Positions 1-11,599 of a stretch of DNA of 64,000 nucleotides are shown piece by piece. Position 1 is the stretch's first letter. Each line of letters begins with the position of its first letter. The position numbers and the translations under genes were made by a program. Under the pieces are notes generated by a model. It was not told where the DNA came from. It searched no databases and saw nothing but the letters and a program-made list of their open reading frames with translations. This DNA is from Botryosphaeria dothidea (Eukaryota > Ascomycota > Dothideomycetes > Botryosphaeriales > Botryosphaeriaceae), in NCBI GenBank assembly GCA_011503125.2, contig WWBZ02000040.1, positions 3,038,001 to 3,102,000 of the forward strand, read 5' to 3'.

Positions 1-838
1 CGGGAATTGGAAGAGAGAATACAGATAGGGGACTCGATAGTCTAGTTGGCCACGTATGCTGCCGGCTTCCAGCAGGAGGGTTCGCGCCAAAGCGTTGAGG
101 CTGACTGCATATGATCCGACATCGCCCGCAAGGGCAAGTTGAGGAAGGAAAGAAACGTAAGCGGTGCGTGGTGTCCTTGCAGTGATTTCAAAGCATATAT
201 GTGCCAGGTGAGGCGCCTCGGTATGCTAGAGAGTCGAGACTTGGGCGTTGAGAAGGTCAGCCCACGCGGAGTGTGGTGTTCCGTCGACAGCAGGCGTGGC
301 GTGAGTGCGTTGACGATCGACCAGGGACGAGGAGGCCTGTGCCACACAATCGGCACAGTCATCACTGGTGGAGAGTGAGGGGCGTGCAGGTCTTGAAGAG
401 ACGGCTGTGATGGCCGTTCCGGAGTTGAGACAGGCAGGCAGCGAAAGTGGTGGCCGGCGTCAAGAGGTTGTGCCCTCGCGTCCTGCCGGCAAACCTTCTC
501 GTTCGTTCTTTCCTCTACCACTACCACCGACGCATAAGCCTCACAAGGGTCCTTCTCTCGACGGTCCGCAGCTGCGATTACCAATACGCTCCAGCCAATG
601 GCTGTACTCACGGCTCTGCGCCCCGGTGGGCCCGTGGTGGATCGCGGACGGGGAGTCTCGGTATCGCCAGTCAACTTTCGAATGCCTATCGCGGCAATTT
701 TTCGGTTTCCAACGTCACCGCTTAGAAACGGACAAGAGCTGCTCTGTTTCCTGGCCCATGCCCCGGTCTAGGGACACCATATGAAATCTCTGCCTCCTAG
801 CTGTTCGCCGCAAGGTCCTCCACTAGTCTTTGTGCACA
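1..838. other. upstream region of the first MFS gene, no gene seen
   Basis: I see no supportable gene here. Overlapping open frames occur on both strands (the longest, 210 codons, on the minus strand), but none resembles a known family and they overlap one another. The segment is probably the promoter and 5' UTR of the downstream transporter. Confidence 0.5.
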
Positions 839-2875
839 ATGCAGTCCATTCTTCAGTACCGACGCATCGGCCTAGCTGCCCAAGCCCAGGTTCAGCGCGA
901 TCTGGAAAAGGCAAATATTCTTACCATTCGTCCTCAGCCCGACCGATATCGTGTTTCGCTTGCGCAGTCTGAGGAGCAGAGTGAGAAGAGAAAGGAGAAG
1001 GAGGAGGAAAAGGACGGGGCTTTCACACCTGGTCGTGCCCACGACTCTTCTTCAACGTTGTCCAGTAACTCATCCACTTCCCAGGAGATTGAGCCCGTCG
1101 CCGTCGATCGCGTACACACCCAAGCCACCCAACGAACCCAGTATACCGCCAGAGCCGCTCTTGGCCACACCCTGACCGGCATTCATGCTCGCGATCGTCT
1201 TACCCATGAGGGCAAGGGAGAGCAAGTCTTTGTTGTCGGCTGGGAAGGTGAGGCCGATCCTCTGAACCCCAGAAATTGGAGCATCCCGAAACGAGTTGGT
1301 GTGACCCTGCAAATCGCTGCCATTGCTTTTGCTGTTTGCGCCGCTTCATCCATCGATGCAGCCATCGTGCCTCAGGCTGCAGCCGAATTCGGGGTCAGCG
1401 AGATTGCGGAAACTCTGGCGACAGGTACGTGGTCGGCTCAGCGAGCATTGCAACAACACCAGAAGAAGCAGAAGCCCACTTGAACTCCCTCAATGCTTCA
1501 TTTCCCAGCTGCCATTTTGTTGCAACACTTCGCGGGCCGGCCTTATATGGGGTGCAGCCCCTTCCGGGTAGTCTGCTAACCACGCTGCAGGCATGTTCCT
1601 TATCGGCTTCGGTTGTGGTGCGCTCGTAGCGGGGCCATTCTCGGAAACCTTTGGACGCAATGTTATCTATATGGGATCCCTCATCATCTACAGTATCTGG
1701 ATCATGGCAGCCGGTCTTGCTCCAAATTTCGGCGCTCAAATCGTGTTCCGCTTTTTGGCAGGCTGCTCCGCATCAACCCCTCTGACGTGCGCCGGGGGCT
1801 CGGTGTCTGATATGTACAACGGGCTGGAGAAGACCTGGGGCTTCCCTCTCTTTGCCATTGCTGCCTTTGGTGGCCCTGTATTAGGGCCGGTTATTGGTGC
1901 CTACATCGGGCCCTCCCCGTTAATTTCCTGGCGATGGACTGAATGGATCATGTTTATCACATCTGGATTGGTGCTTGGTATGGTCTTTTGCTGCATGCCG
2001 GAGACCTATGCGCCGCTTCTCCTGAGTTGGAAGGCCAAGCAGCTCCGCAAGATCACCGGGGATCACCGTTTCCAGTCGCAGCACGAAATCGTTGAGTCAA
2101 CGCTCTTCAGCCGTTTGAAGGTTGCTATGACGAGACCCTTTCTGATGGTGACGGAGCCCATCATCATGCTGATGACTCTTTACCTCACTGTCATCTACAT
2201 CGTCCTCTTCACCTTCCTTGATGGATATGTCTATATCTTCCAAGATACGTACGGTATTTCTCAGGGCCTGACCAACATCATCTTTACCGCCATGTTCATC
2301 GGCATCGTCATGGTCGTCTGCCTCGTGCCCATCGTCTACCGCCTAACTGTCAAAGAGCTTGAGCGGGTTCAGGCCAAGGGCGAGGCCTTCTTTAATCCCG
2401 AAATTCGCCTCTGGTACGCCATGCTGGGCGCAGCTCCTGCAATTCCGATAGGACTGTTTTGGATGGGTTGGGTAAGAAGCCAATTCTTAATGTCAAAAAG
2501 ATAAAGAGAGCTGACATGTGACGAATCACCTTCCAGACCGCGTACCCATCAATCAGCATCTGGTCTCCCATCATCGCCTCGGCAGCCTTCGGGTTCGGAA
2601 TCATTGGCATATTCCTCAGCGCGTACATGTACATCATCGACTCTTACGAGATATACGCCGCTTCTGCACTCACATTTGTCACTCTTGTTCGCTATTTCGC
2701 CGCGGGCGGCATGACGGTGGTTGGCATACCCTTCTACGAGAATATGGGTGTGCATTACACCCTGACCATTTTGGCTTGTATTGCCGCTCTGATGACACCC
2801 ATTCCGTACCTCCTGTATAAGTGGGGACACGTCGTCCGGCAGAAGAGCAAGTACGCGGTTTCTCGTGAAGTCTAA
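839..2875 (+). CDS. MFS multidrug/polyamine exporter, DHA1 family
   Basis: Exons 839-1424, 1591-2471 and 2537-2875 give a 601-residue protein. The first intron ends at a clear GCTAAC branch point followed by CTGCAG. The hydrophilic N-terminus of about 150 residues carries the NPRNW motif (residues 143-147) that precedes the first membrane helix in fungal DHA1 proton antiporters of the FLU1/TPO type. The body holds the expected helices, including the GPxxGP-type segment around VLGPVIG. Family members sit in the plasma membrane and expel azoles, polyamines or toxins by proton exchange. The substrate cannot be read from sequence. ATG 839 was chosen as the first ATG of the open frame. The next gene is also an MFS carrier but of another family, so this is not a tandem duplication. 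Confidence 0.88.
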
Positions 2876-5272
2876 AGAACGGCGCCATCGAATGTGCGAT
2901 GAAAACAAACTCCCGCTGAGTCTCTGAAACCCCACATCTAAAGTCGTCAAGTGGAGAACAGATGTAAGGCATAATATCACGTCTCAAGTCTTCAATATAT
3001 TGCTCTTTGTCGTAATTTGGTGCCTCTATTCGTGAGTTCTCCACTTTTCTGTATCGAAACGTTCCCATCGTACCCCACGCAATCTGCTGTAGTAAATAGG
3101 AGGTATCAAGACCGATGAGATAGTAGGGTTAGAAATGTCTCGGGTTTAAAAAGAGAGTTTGGTCGGGGTGGAGGGGGGACATTCCGAAGGGGTGGAGTAT
3201 AGAGGTGAGGATTGCCCGGTGAGGAGTAAATTAAGTAGCGCCGTCCGGGTTGCAGACTCGTGTTCGGGAGTGAATCTGGTTGAAGAGTTGAGTTTCCGGG
3301 TTCCCCTCATACTTTTGTGCTTTACAGCGGGGAGGAACAGCCGGTGCCGACTCCGTGAAGAAACGTGATTACCTGGTCTCGGTGGCGCACGGCATTGCAG
3401 AGACCGAGTCGGGGGAATTGGCGCACGCGAAGGCCGAGGGCTGTGTGACAGCATGGTTCGGGGGGAGAAAGGGAAAAATAGGTTGGGCAAACCCGGAGCC
3501 TCGCTGGAGGCTGGATGTTTCTTTAAACGCGTATGGCGGTAACAGTCGGTAACCAGCGGTTCTGGTTACCGAGGCGCCGCATAAAGTTGAAGTATCAGTC
3601 GGGATAAGATTCGCCTCCGGCAGGGTCGCTTTCGCCCTTTGGCCTCCAGCACTGGTGGCCTGATTTGCAGGACGAGGGTCTTTTTTTTTTTTTGTTGCAT
3701 TGTAGTAGTTGTAACATGGACTAGAGAAGAAGTTACAATAGATAAATTACAGAGACAACGGGCACTAGTTGTTGGTGTAACTGTCAGACGTCTTTATACA
3801 GATGCAGCAACCCCTGTTGCACACGGTCAGCCTTAAGACCCGGAAATAAGACTGGTGACATGCTTGCTGTGCACTTATTCTTTAAGATAAATTGAAGGTG
3901 CTGATATCGCCGTTTAGGTAGGCATGTCGTACTGGACACTAGGGGGCCTTACCGAAGATCCTTGACGGGATGCCCTTATTTGGGATGATGATATACACTT
4001 TGGTAAGATACGGCATTTTTCTGGAATCCGAATCACTTCGACCCGCGGCGAGTTGTAGCAAGCCATAAGATCTGAAACTTCATTGGAGACAAGAGGCATC
4101 GGCTCTTGGTGCCATGGCGGGATATAATTCCCTTCGATACTGGAGACGAGCAGCGAGGCGCTTACACTTGCCACGCACAAATAATGCGGCGGAAAGCAAT
4201 GCAATCGCTGCGCGCAGGATGAGATTTGTAGGCAGCGAGCGAAGAAAGTTCGCAGATGGCCTGGAAGAAGCAATGTGCTCTCCACTTACCGAATCAGGCA
4301 TCCATGCACGGCCCCACGTCTCTCACTTGGGCGCCGCGCTGTCCGCGGATGTCCGCGGGATCGCCCGGCTTTTGCCTGACTTCTTATTCCGACTATCGTG
4401 CTGCTGAATTCTGCAAATCCACGTCATCTTACCAGTGAAACTTTTTTATGGTTTTATTTAACTCGCCCTTGCGCCTGTGATCGGCCCCGCCTGCATACGA
4501 GCCACTCACAATGTTTACTTGGCGCAGGCACATGTCTCGCGCCACTCCCGCTACCTCAACGTTTGATTCAACTTCGGACACAGGGTAGATCATGGCCATT
4601 TTCAGTAACGACCCTGCGGTGGTAGATGAAGTGTGACCAGCCGGCCACTCCGCTGGTCGAGGCTCGAAGTACCGGCTTCTTGTTCCTGGGACTGCGAGTC
4701 AAGCCTGAAGCATGATATTCGCCAACTCAGGCCAAGGCCGCATGTGTTTCTGTATATGCAGCTAATCAGTCTACTGACTGCTGGGGATCTTCCGGCAAAA
4801 GTGCCGACACGCTCGGCCTCCGATTGCAGATTTTCACGCACGCTTAACTTCCCGCAATGTCCCTTACTTCGACCATCTATCTTGGTGCAGATATTTCCTG
4901 TCCGGATCACTTGAGTCCGTGCTCCCTTTCCTTGCGAGTGCAGCTAAGCAATCCTCCGGAAGCTTGATCTCCTGACTTGCATGATGATGGGTGGTCAAGG
5001 GCTCAAGTCTCAACGACACGATTCACTCTTGGCTCTTGGCCTCAAGCCTTTCGAAGGCATCGTCCAAGATAACGACCCTACCCCCGCAGTAGGCCCAGGA
5101 CAGGTCGTGCAAAGCTAAGGCTCTGTAGAGGGTGGCCAGAACTACCCTGTACACCCGCGGCCGCTCAGCTCTACGCATAAAGAGCTGAGAGTTTCCCCGC
5201 AGTCTATGCAGCTTCGCACCTTCTTCTCTTACACACTCTGCAGTCTGGATAAGGTCCCTTAAGCCTTCCATA
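2876..5272. other. intergenic, no gene seen
   Basis: This 2.4 kb stretch lies between two MFS genes in the same direction. It contains a GC-rich block at about 3140-3560, a run of about 12 T near 3680, and a tandem CCGCGG pair at 4343-4358. Short open frames on both strands show no family signature. It should hold the terminator of the first MFS gene and the promoter of the second. Confidence 0.5.
4341..4360. repeat. tandem 10-mer with two CCGCGG palindromes
   Basis: Two near-identical decamers (GTCCGCGGAT and GTCCGCGGGA) lie side by side, giving two CCGCGG palindromes four bases apart, about 0.9 kb upstream of the next transporter start. Paired CGG/CCG half-sites are the usual target of fungal Zn2Cys6 regulators, so a regulatory role is possible but unproven. 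Confidence 0.35.
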
Positions 5273-7027
5273 ATGTCAGACACAAGCACGCACGCCGAGT
5301 CGAAGGTCGAGGTCATCGCTGAGACGGAGACGCGGTCCGACTCCTTGCTGGTAGACCCCGAGGCTGAGAAGAAGTTGCTCTGGAAGATCGATTGGAAGAT
5401 TCTGCCGGTGATCATACCGTTGTACGTCTGCAGCTTTCTTGACCGCGTCAATATCGGTAAGTATCGTGTGCTTCTCCTCGTCTTGAAAGCATCCGGAGTC
5501 TTACATATGACAGGCAATGCACGGCTCTACGGCCTCGAGGAAGACCTCGGTCTCACCAGCATGGAATTTTCTATTGCCTTGTCCATCTTGTTCGTCACGT
5601 ACGTTTCCGTGGAGATTCCTTCCAATTTGCTCATCAAGAGGATCGGCTCGTCGAGATGGATTGCCTTCATCACTTTCATGTGGGGCTTGACTGCCATGTG
5701 CATGGGGTTCGTCCAGAGCTTTGGCGGCTTGGTCGTCTGTCGTCTGTTCCTAGGACTCTTCGAAGGCGGGTTTGTACCAGGAGTTCTCCTCTACATGTCC
5801 GACTTCTACACCAAGAACGAGATAGCGTTGCGGGTGTCGATGTTCATTTTCAGCTCGCCCCTCGCAGGGGCTTTCGGAGGACTACTCGCTTATGCTATTG
5901 GGTAAATATCCGTTGCACCTTCGTGCCTGAGTACCCAAGGCTGACACACAGGCGCGTAGTCACATGGACGGCATTCTGGGCCACCGGGGATGGCGCTGGA
6001 TCTTCATCCTCGAGGGCATACCGACCATGCTCATCGCCTTGAGTAGCTACTTCTTCCTTGCAGATAGTCCGGAAACGGCAAAGTACTTGACGCCCGAAGA
6101 AAAGATTCTCGTGCGTGTCCGTCAAAGGCGGTGCATCGGCGGCTCGGATACTGCGCACATTCTGCGAAAGGAAGATGTTTACGAAGCCCTGAAGGACTGG
6201 AAGATCTGGATGCTGTGCATCGCTGGTTTCAATTGCGCGTCCATGTTCTACGGCTACAGCACGTTCCTGCCGACCATCATTCACGGCATCGACCCTTCCT
6301 ACTCGATTGCCATGGTCCAGGTAATGACGATCCCATGCTACCTGGGCGGCGCTCTCGTTATGCTGGTCGTGGCATACGTATCTGACCGACTTCAAACTCG
6401 CGGGAGCATCGCGGCGACTACGGGGATGTTGTCCTGCGCCGGGTATGCAGTCCTTCTGGCTACCGATGACAGTGGTGCCGGATACGCCGGGTGCTTCCTC
6501 ATCGCGCTGGGCATGTATCCCGCCATGTCGCTGACCTTGGCATGGTTGTTGGCCAACACTCCGCGATACGGGAAACGGTCACTAGGTATAGCCATGAACA
6601 CGATGGCCGTGAACAGCGGAGGTATCATGATGAGTTACGTAAGTCTCGACTTCCCATGCTCTTGAAATAGTCTCCCAGAAATCATTCCTTACTCTTACGG
6701 TCCTTTGCTACTCGTCCATTATGACCCTCCAAAAATGTCTATGGCTTTTTCGAAAGACCGCGATAACGGAATCAAGCAATGTGGCTGGAACTCACCATCG
6801 CACAGATCTACCCCAAATCCGAAGGACCACGTTACACGCGCGGTCACAGCGTTACACTCAGCTTGGTCGTCGTGGCGGTCCTCGACCTGGCCTTCCTCTC
6901 AGCCTACTTTTCCCACGTGAACCGTAGGAGACGCGCAGGCCTGGAAGACCACAAGATTGCCGATATGACGCCGGAAGAGATCGATGAGCTGGGCGACAGA
7001 AACCCGCGGTTCATTTACACGACGTGA
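5273..7027 (+). CDS. MFS anion:cation symporter, allantoate permease (DAL5) type
   Basis: Exons 5273-5456, 5514-5901, 5960-6638 and 6806-7027 give 490 residues. The joins restore family-typical stretches: NIGNARLYG across intron 1, a glycine then HMDGILG across intron 2, and SYIYPKSEGPRY across intron 3. These are hallmarks of the DAL5/TNA1 anion:cation symporters, which import allantoate, nicotinate, biotin precursors or other small carboxylates at the plasma membrane. For intron 2 the acceptor at 5959 (GTAG) was used because the nearer CACAG at 5951 breaks the frame. Intron 1 is 57 bp, a multiple of three without a stop, so a naive ORF reads through it. The N-terminus is hydrophilic, followed by twelve likely helices. 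The substrate is unknown. Confidence 0.87.
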
Positions 7028-8049
7028 TAGACGGAAGGTAGGAATATGCAGGTGAAAGATTGGAGACATCCTCTAATATGGATATCGACTCGGAACTTGA
7101 CGGAATCCTGAGAGAGTTTATTGATGCTATGTCGCGGCTTGATTGAAACGTGACTGTCGTTTCTGTCAAATAAACGAAGACGGCATTGAGAGCTTGCTTC
7201 CGGCTTCAACGCCATAGCGTTAATGGTCCTTCATGGACCGCCAAAAGTAGGACAGGATGGCCTGAGGATCATTCGAGAGATGGAACTCGCGTGGGATAGT
7301 ATAACGAATGAATGACTTTGACATGAGCCCTGTCCAGCTTACCAAACCAAGAAGTTGGCTCCGAGACCATTTGTTTTCGGGCGTAAGCATTGACGAAGAT
7401 GGATAATCCAGTGAATTTTTCTGTCCATCACGATATGCGATAAGAGGATACTGTTCGAACTGTGTTTAGGCTCTGGCTCACGCAGGGCACAACTTACATA
7501 CTTCGATGAGAGACATACTCAGAAACCCCGTCCGAGGGTCATATCAGTAAACAAGAGTCTCCAGCGGAGAACGTAGCGACGAGGATTGGCGGAGAACGGG
7601 GCGCATGGAGAAAGGACAAGGGGGGGTCGGTAATCAGGGCACTCCGATTGGCGGGGGCACTGCGGGAGCTCTGGCCAGCTTCCTGAGCCTCGGTCCCCAG
7701 CCGGCTCGCAACGCGTCGCCTGGCCTTCACCCCGCCGGTTTGGCGTGTCTTTACCCCGGACGCTCGAGCTAGTATCGTGCGTATCCACGTCCGGACCTGG
7801 TGGCCAGATGCAGAAATGTAGACCTCGAATACTAGTCCCCTGGATCCCCCCCACAACTCTCCCCCTACTTCTCTGGCCTCTTCTCTTTCTCTTCCCTTCC
7901 AACCTCTGCGGCGTTTCCGTCTCTCGAGCGTGACCGACCTACCTGTCTCGGAGCTCGCCGGTTCCAGCTTCTTCTCCCTCCTCACGCTCCAGCACTCACT
8001 CGCCCACCCGTCCACCACTCCACGAAGCCTTCCGTAGCAGCCAGCAACC
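7028..8049. other. intergenic promoter region, no gene seen
   Basis: The first half is probably the 3' UTR of the DAL5-like gene. From about 7840 to 8049 the plus strand is pyrimidine-rich, as is common just upstream of fungal translation starts, so this is the likely core promoter and 5' UTR of the acyl-CoA dehydrogenase gene. Confidence 0.5.
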
Positions 8050-9757
8050 ATGCCGCACCAAGTCCTCACGCGCGCCGAAGTCGCCAAGCACAATAATGCC
8101 GACGACCTCTGGTGCATCATCGATCACCGCGTCTACGACCTCACCGACTTCCTCGACGCCCACCCCGGCGGCTCCGTCGTCCTCGCCCAGATCGCCGGCA
8201 CCGACGCGACCGCCGCCTTCTACAACCTGCACCGGCACGAGGTCCTGCAGAAGTACGCCTCGCTCTGCGTGGGCGTGCTCGAGAACGAGACGCCGGAGGT
8301 CGTCGAGCAGAAGGCGGGCGAGCTGAGCGCGGTGCCGTACGCGGAGCCGCTGTGGCTGCGGCCGACGTTCCACAGCCCGTACTACAAGGACACCCACCGC
8401 GCGCTGCAGCAGGCGGTGCGCGTCTTCACTGACACGTACGTGACGCCCGAGGCGCAGGAGAAGGAGCGCGACGGCACCTACATCAGCCAGGAGCTCATCG
8501 ACCGCATGGCCGAGACCAACATCCTCGCCATGAAGCTCGGCCCGGGCCGGCATCTGCACGGCAGGAAGCTGCTCGGCGGCGCGGTGGACGGCAAGGATTT
8601 CGACTACTTCCATGACTTGGTCGTCGCGCAGGAGTCCGTAAGGGCCAAGGCGCGTGGTTTCCAGGACGGAAACATGGCCGGCATGATGATCTCGTTGACG
8701 GCGGTGAGGGAGTGGCTTGGGGATAAGCAACTGCAGGCGAAGGTGACCGAGGAGTGTTTGAGCGGGAAGAAGAAGATTTGCTTGGCCATCACCGAGGCCT
8801 TTGCTGGTACGTACTACGGGGTTAGGACTCTTTTTGAACGGATATTGACACATGTTGCAGGCAGCGATGTTGCTGGAATACGCACTACCGCCGAAAAGAC
8901 CCCTGACGGCAAGCACTACATTATCAATGGCACCAAGAAGTGGATCACGAATGGAATGTTCTGTGACTACTTTGTCGTTGGCTGCAAGACTGACAAGGGA
9001 TTCTCTGTCATACTCGTCGACAGACAGGAGGGTGTCGAGACGAAGCCCATCAAGACAAGTTACTCGACTGCAGCCGCAACCGCGTACATTCAGTTCGAGA
9101 ACGTCAAGGTTCCAGTCAATCACCTTCTTGGGCAGGAGCACAAGGGTTTCATGGTGATCATGAGTAACTTCAACCACGAGAGATGGGCTATGTGCTGCGG
9201 AGTCATCAGTTGGCAGCGCATCATTGTCGAGGAGTGCCTGAAGTGGGCAAACCAGCGTATTGTTTTTGGCAAGAATCTCCTCGCACAGCCGGTCATTAGA
9301 CAAAAGTGCGCATCCCTTGCTCTTGTTGCTTTTGTCCATTCCGTGACTAATAATTTGCAGGTTGGCGAAAATGATCTCGCACGTCGAGGCCAACCAGGCA
9401 TGGCTAGAGCAGATCACGCACCAGATGTGCAAGATGACCTACAAGGAGCAGGCGAGGCACCTGAGCGGACCAATTGGTCTCCTCAAATCTTTCGCGACGC
9501 GCTCCGCACATGAGGTGAGCAGTCATTTCCCCCCATTGGCGGTGAAGGATCCCTTGGACTGACGCTCTTTTTAGGTTGCGGACGAGGCGGTCAATATCTT
9601 CGGCGGCCGTGGCATTACCCAAACGGGCATGGGAAGGGTGGTGGAGCACTTCCACCGGTGCTACAAGTTCGACGCGATTTTGGGTGGCACAGAAGAGATT
9701 CTGGCCGATCTCGGAGTGAGACAGGCGATGAAGGAGATGCCCAAGGCGATGCTGTAG
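8050..9757 (+). CDS. cytochrome b5-acyl-CoA dehydrogenase fusion
   Basis: Exons 8050-8806, 8861-9305, 9361-9514 and 9575-9757 give 512 residues. Residues 1 to about 80 form a cytochrome b5 heme domain with the HPGG motif (heme ligand His38) and a second histidine in LHRH (61-63). The remainder is an acyl-CoA dehydrogenase, an FAD enzyme that introduces the alpha-beta double bond into acyl-CoA thioesters; the C-terminal GGRG and GGTEEI segments are typical. The position that carries the catalytic Glu in medium-chain enzymes (the E of YEGT) is Gly in LGGT. Glu359 in NHER aligns with the alternative base used by isovaleryl- and long-chain dehydrogenases. The heme domain suggests direct electron transfer to a b5 partner. 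No clear peroxisomal PTS1 ends the protein. Intron 1 (54 bp) is stop-free. Confidence 0.9.
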
Positions 9758-11027
9758 AATTCCAGAGGTAGTAATGGAGCACAATATGACTGCTGGTTGT
9801 GTCGTGCAGTGACTGGAAGTCGACCGATCGGGCGTTGGCGACCATTTTGAGCGGATCAGGTGGGCGCAGCGCCGCGGGAATGTTTCCATCAGGATCGGTC
9901 AACCCTTGGATGTCTGGCGGGTTAAAAGCTAATCAGGCGGGAGCGACAGGTCATTCGAGAGCGCTGCCCCTGCATTGGGGTCTCTCAACATATATTGGGA
10001 TGGTGGTGGCACACGAGGCGGTGACAACAAGAATGGGGTTGGAGGCTTGCTGCATGCATGTCGTGCATTAAGTTGCATGACTGGTGCCCGGTTGGAACGG
10101 CCGAGTTTCGTTAAAGAGGCTAAAGAGACAGCGTGTGCGACGTGTGCAGACAAGAGGAGCAGCTTGAGACGGCGGCTTGGAGGCGCCCTTTGACGAGCCG
10201 AAGACGGATGAACGGCGGCGGGAGAGCGCGTGCTGTCGGGGTTGCTGGTCTGGCGGGCCTGGGGCCGCGGGCTGGCGCTGGATGGAGGACCGTCTGGCTG
10301 CAAGAGCCGCAGGACGCGAGGCGCTTGCTCGGTGGTGCGCGCTGCTAGGCGGCCGATCGTCGAGGCTTGCGCGCGCTCTTATCTGCGCTGGACGAAAGGT
10401 GCACATGACCGCGGGGGCGAGTGCTGGGCCGATACGTGGCAGGCGCTGTGCTGGGGTTGAGATGAGTGCATGGACGCGGTCTGGCGTGGTCGTGATCCTG
10501 GACGCAGGGCCAGCCAGCGCTGTGTTGTGCCAGCCAGTGCCGCATGGGGAAGCGAGCTGGACATGCGACCAACCATGGAGTGGTGCAGTGCAGGCCGCCG
10601 GCGTGGTCGGCGCGGCGATTCGAGGCGTTCGGTCGGCATGTAGTCCGAATAGCGGAGCCACAGGCAGTTGCCAGGGCCTGAGCCTGAGCCGGGGCGCTGC
10701 AGCGGAGCTGGGCCAGATGATGCACAGCGCAGCAGGGCCCTTCCCACGCCTTGACCTTGGACGTGCTTCTTAACGCTTCGCCGCCTTCGACCCTCTTCTC
10801 GTCATCGGAGCCGCCTCTCCTCCCTTTCACCGTCCCTTGATTATTCACCACCCGCGCCCCCAGCGACCTACTTATACCCCCAGCCGCCCCCGTCTGCCCT
10901 CACTATCTCCGTCTCTCCATCCACCCCAACGCCTCACCACACCACCTCTCCGCCGAGCCTCACCTTCCCGGCCGCATACCACGACACCCTTCCGACGTCT
11001 CGCGTGAGCACCGACTGTCATTCCAAC
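9758..11027. other. intergenic promoter region, no gene seen
   Basis: This is GC-rich sequence with long but mutually overlapping open frames on both strands (for example 10177-10773 plus and 10068-10661 minus), which GC-rich DNA produces by chance. From about 10780 to 11000 the plus strand is strongly pyrimidine-rich, the likely core promoter and 5' UTR of the ubiquitin-like/AN1 gene. Confidence 0.5.
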
Positions 11028-11599
11028 ATGCGCTCCAACAGCATCTCGTCCATCTCCTCTTCCTCTTCTGCCTGGGACTGCGAAGACTCTATGCAGATCT
11101 TCGTCAAGAACATCGCCGGCGAGAGTGAGTCCAGCCTTCTCCAAGCCACCCCCTAGCTCATCCTGACGCTAACACTGTCACAGCCTTCCCTCTGACTGTG
11201 CCGTCGGATACGTCGATAGAAACCCTCAAGAGCCTCCTGGCCCTCCGCACCAACCTGCCCTCCTCAGATCTGCGTCTGGTGCATGCCGGCAAGCACCTCA
11301 CGTCTGCTGACTCGACGTTGACCGATTACAACATCGCCCGTGACTCGACACTACACCTCGCCCTTCCCGTCCGCGGCGGCATGCCTCCCAAGAAGATCCG
11401 CTGCAGCTACAAGGACTGCAAGGATGCGGCGCAGCGCATTGTCGGCGACTGCGGCTTCTGCTCTGGCCACTTCTGCGGCCGCCACCGTCTGCTAGAGGAC
11501 CACAAGTGCTCAGGCCTCGAGGACTGCAAGAAGGAGAGCCACGAGCGCAATGCGGAGAAGCTCAATTCGGAACGCACCGTTGCGATACGCGGCATCTAA
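11028..11599 (+). CDS. ubiquitin-like domain plus AN1 zinc finger protein
   Basis: Exons 11028-11124 and 11184-11599 give 170 residues. After a Ser-rich leader of 21 residues comes a domain (22-98) that starts MQIFVKN and tracks ubiquitin closely, with AGKHL, LTDYNI and STLHL blocks, and it ends in RGG (96-98). An AN1 zinc finger follows from residue 106: C-x4-C, CGFC, then the C, H, H, C ligands. Domain order matches the vertebrate ANUBL1/ZFAND4 group. AN1 proteins act in ubiquitin-proteasome and stress pathways. The RGG is followed at once by MPPKK, reminiscent of ubiquitin fused to ribosomal proteins, so processing by a deubiquitinase is conceivable but not shown. The leader makes MQIFVK internal; a second start at residue 22 (11091) is possible. 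Confidence 0.87.

Noticed and set aside
42..674. 210-codon minus-strand open frame at the left edge
   Set aside because: Overlaps two plus-strand frames, Pro/Ser/Arg-biased, no recognisable domain; insufficient support for a gene.
7996..9432. 478-codon minus-strand open frame antisense to the acyl-CoA dehydrogenase
   Set aside because: It mirrors GC-rich third codon positions of the real gene, is extremely Val/Leu/Arg-biased, crosses the real gene's introns and matches no family.
10177..10773. 198-codon plus and overlapping minus frames in GC-rich DNA
   Set aside because: Both strands are open at once, typical of GC-rich non-coding sequence; no family signature.
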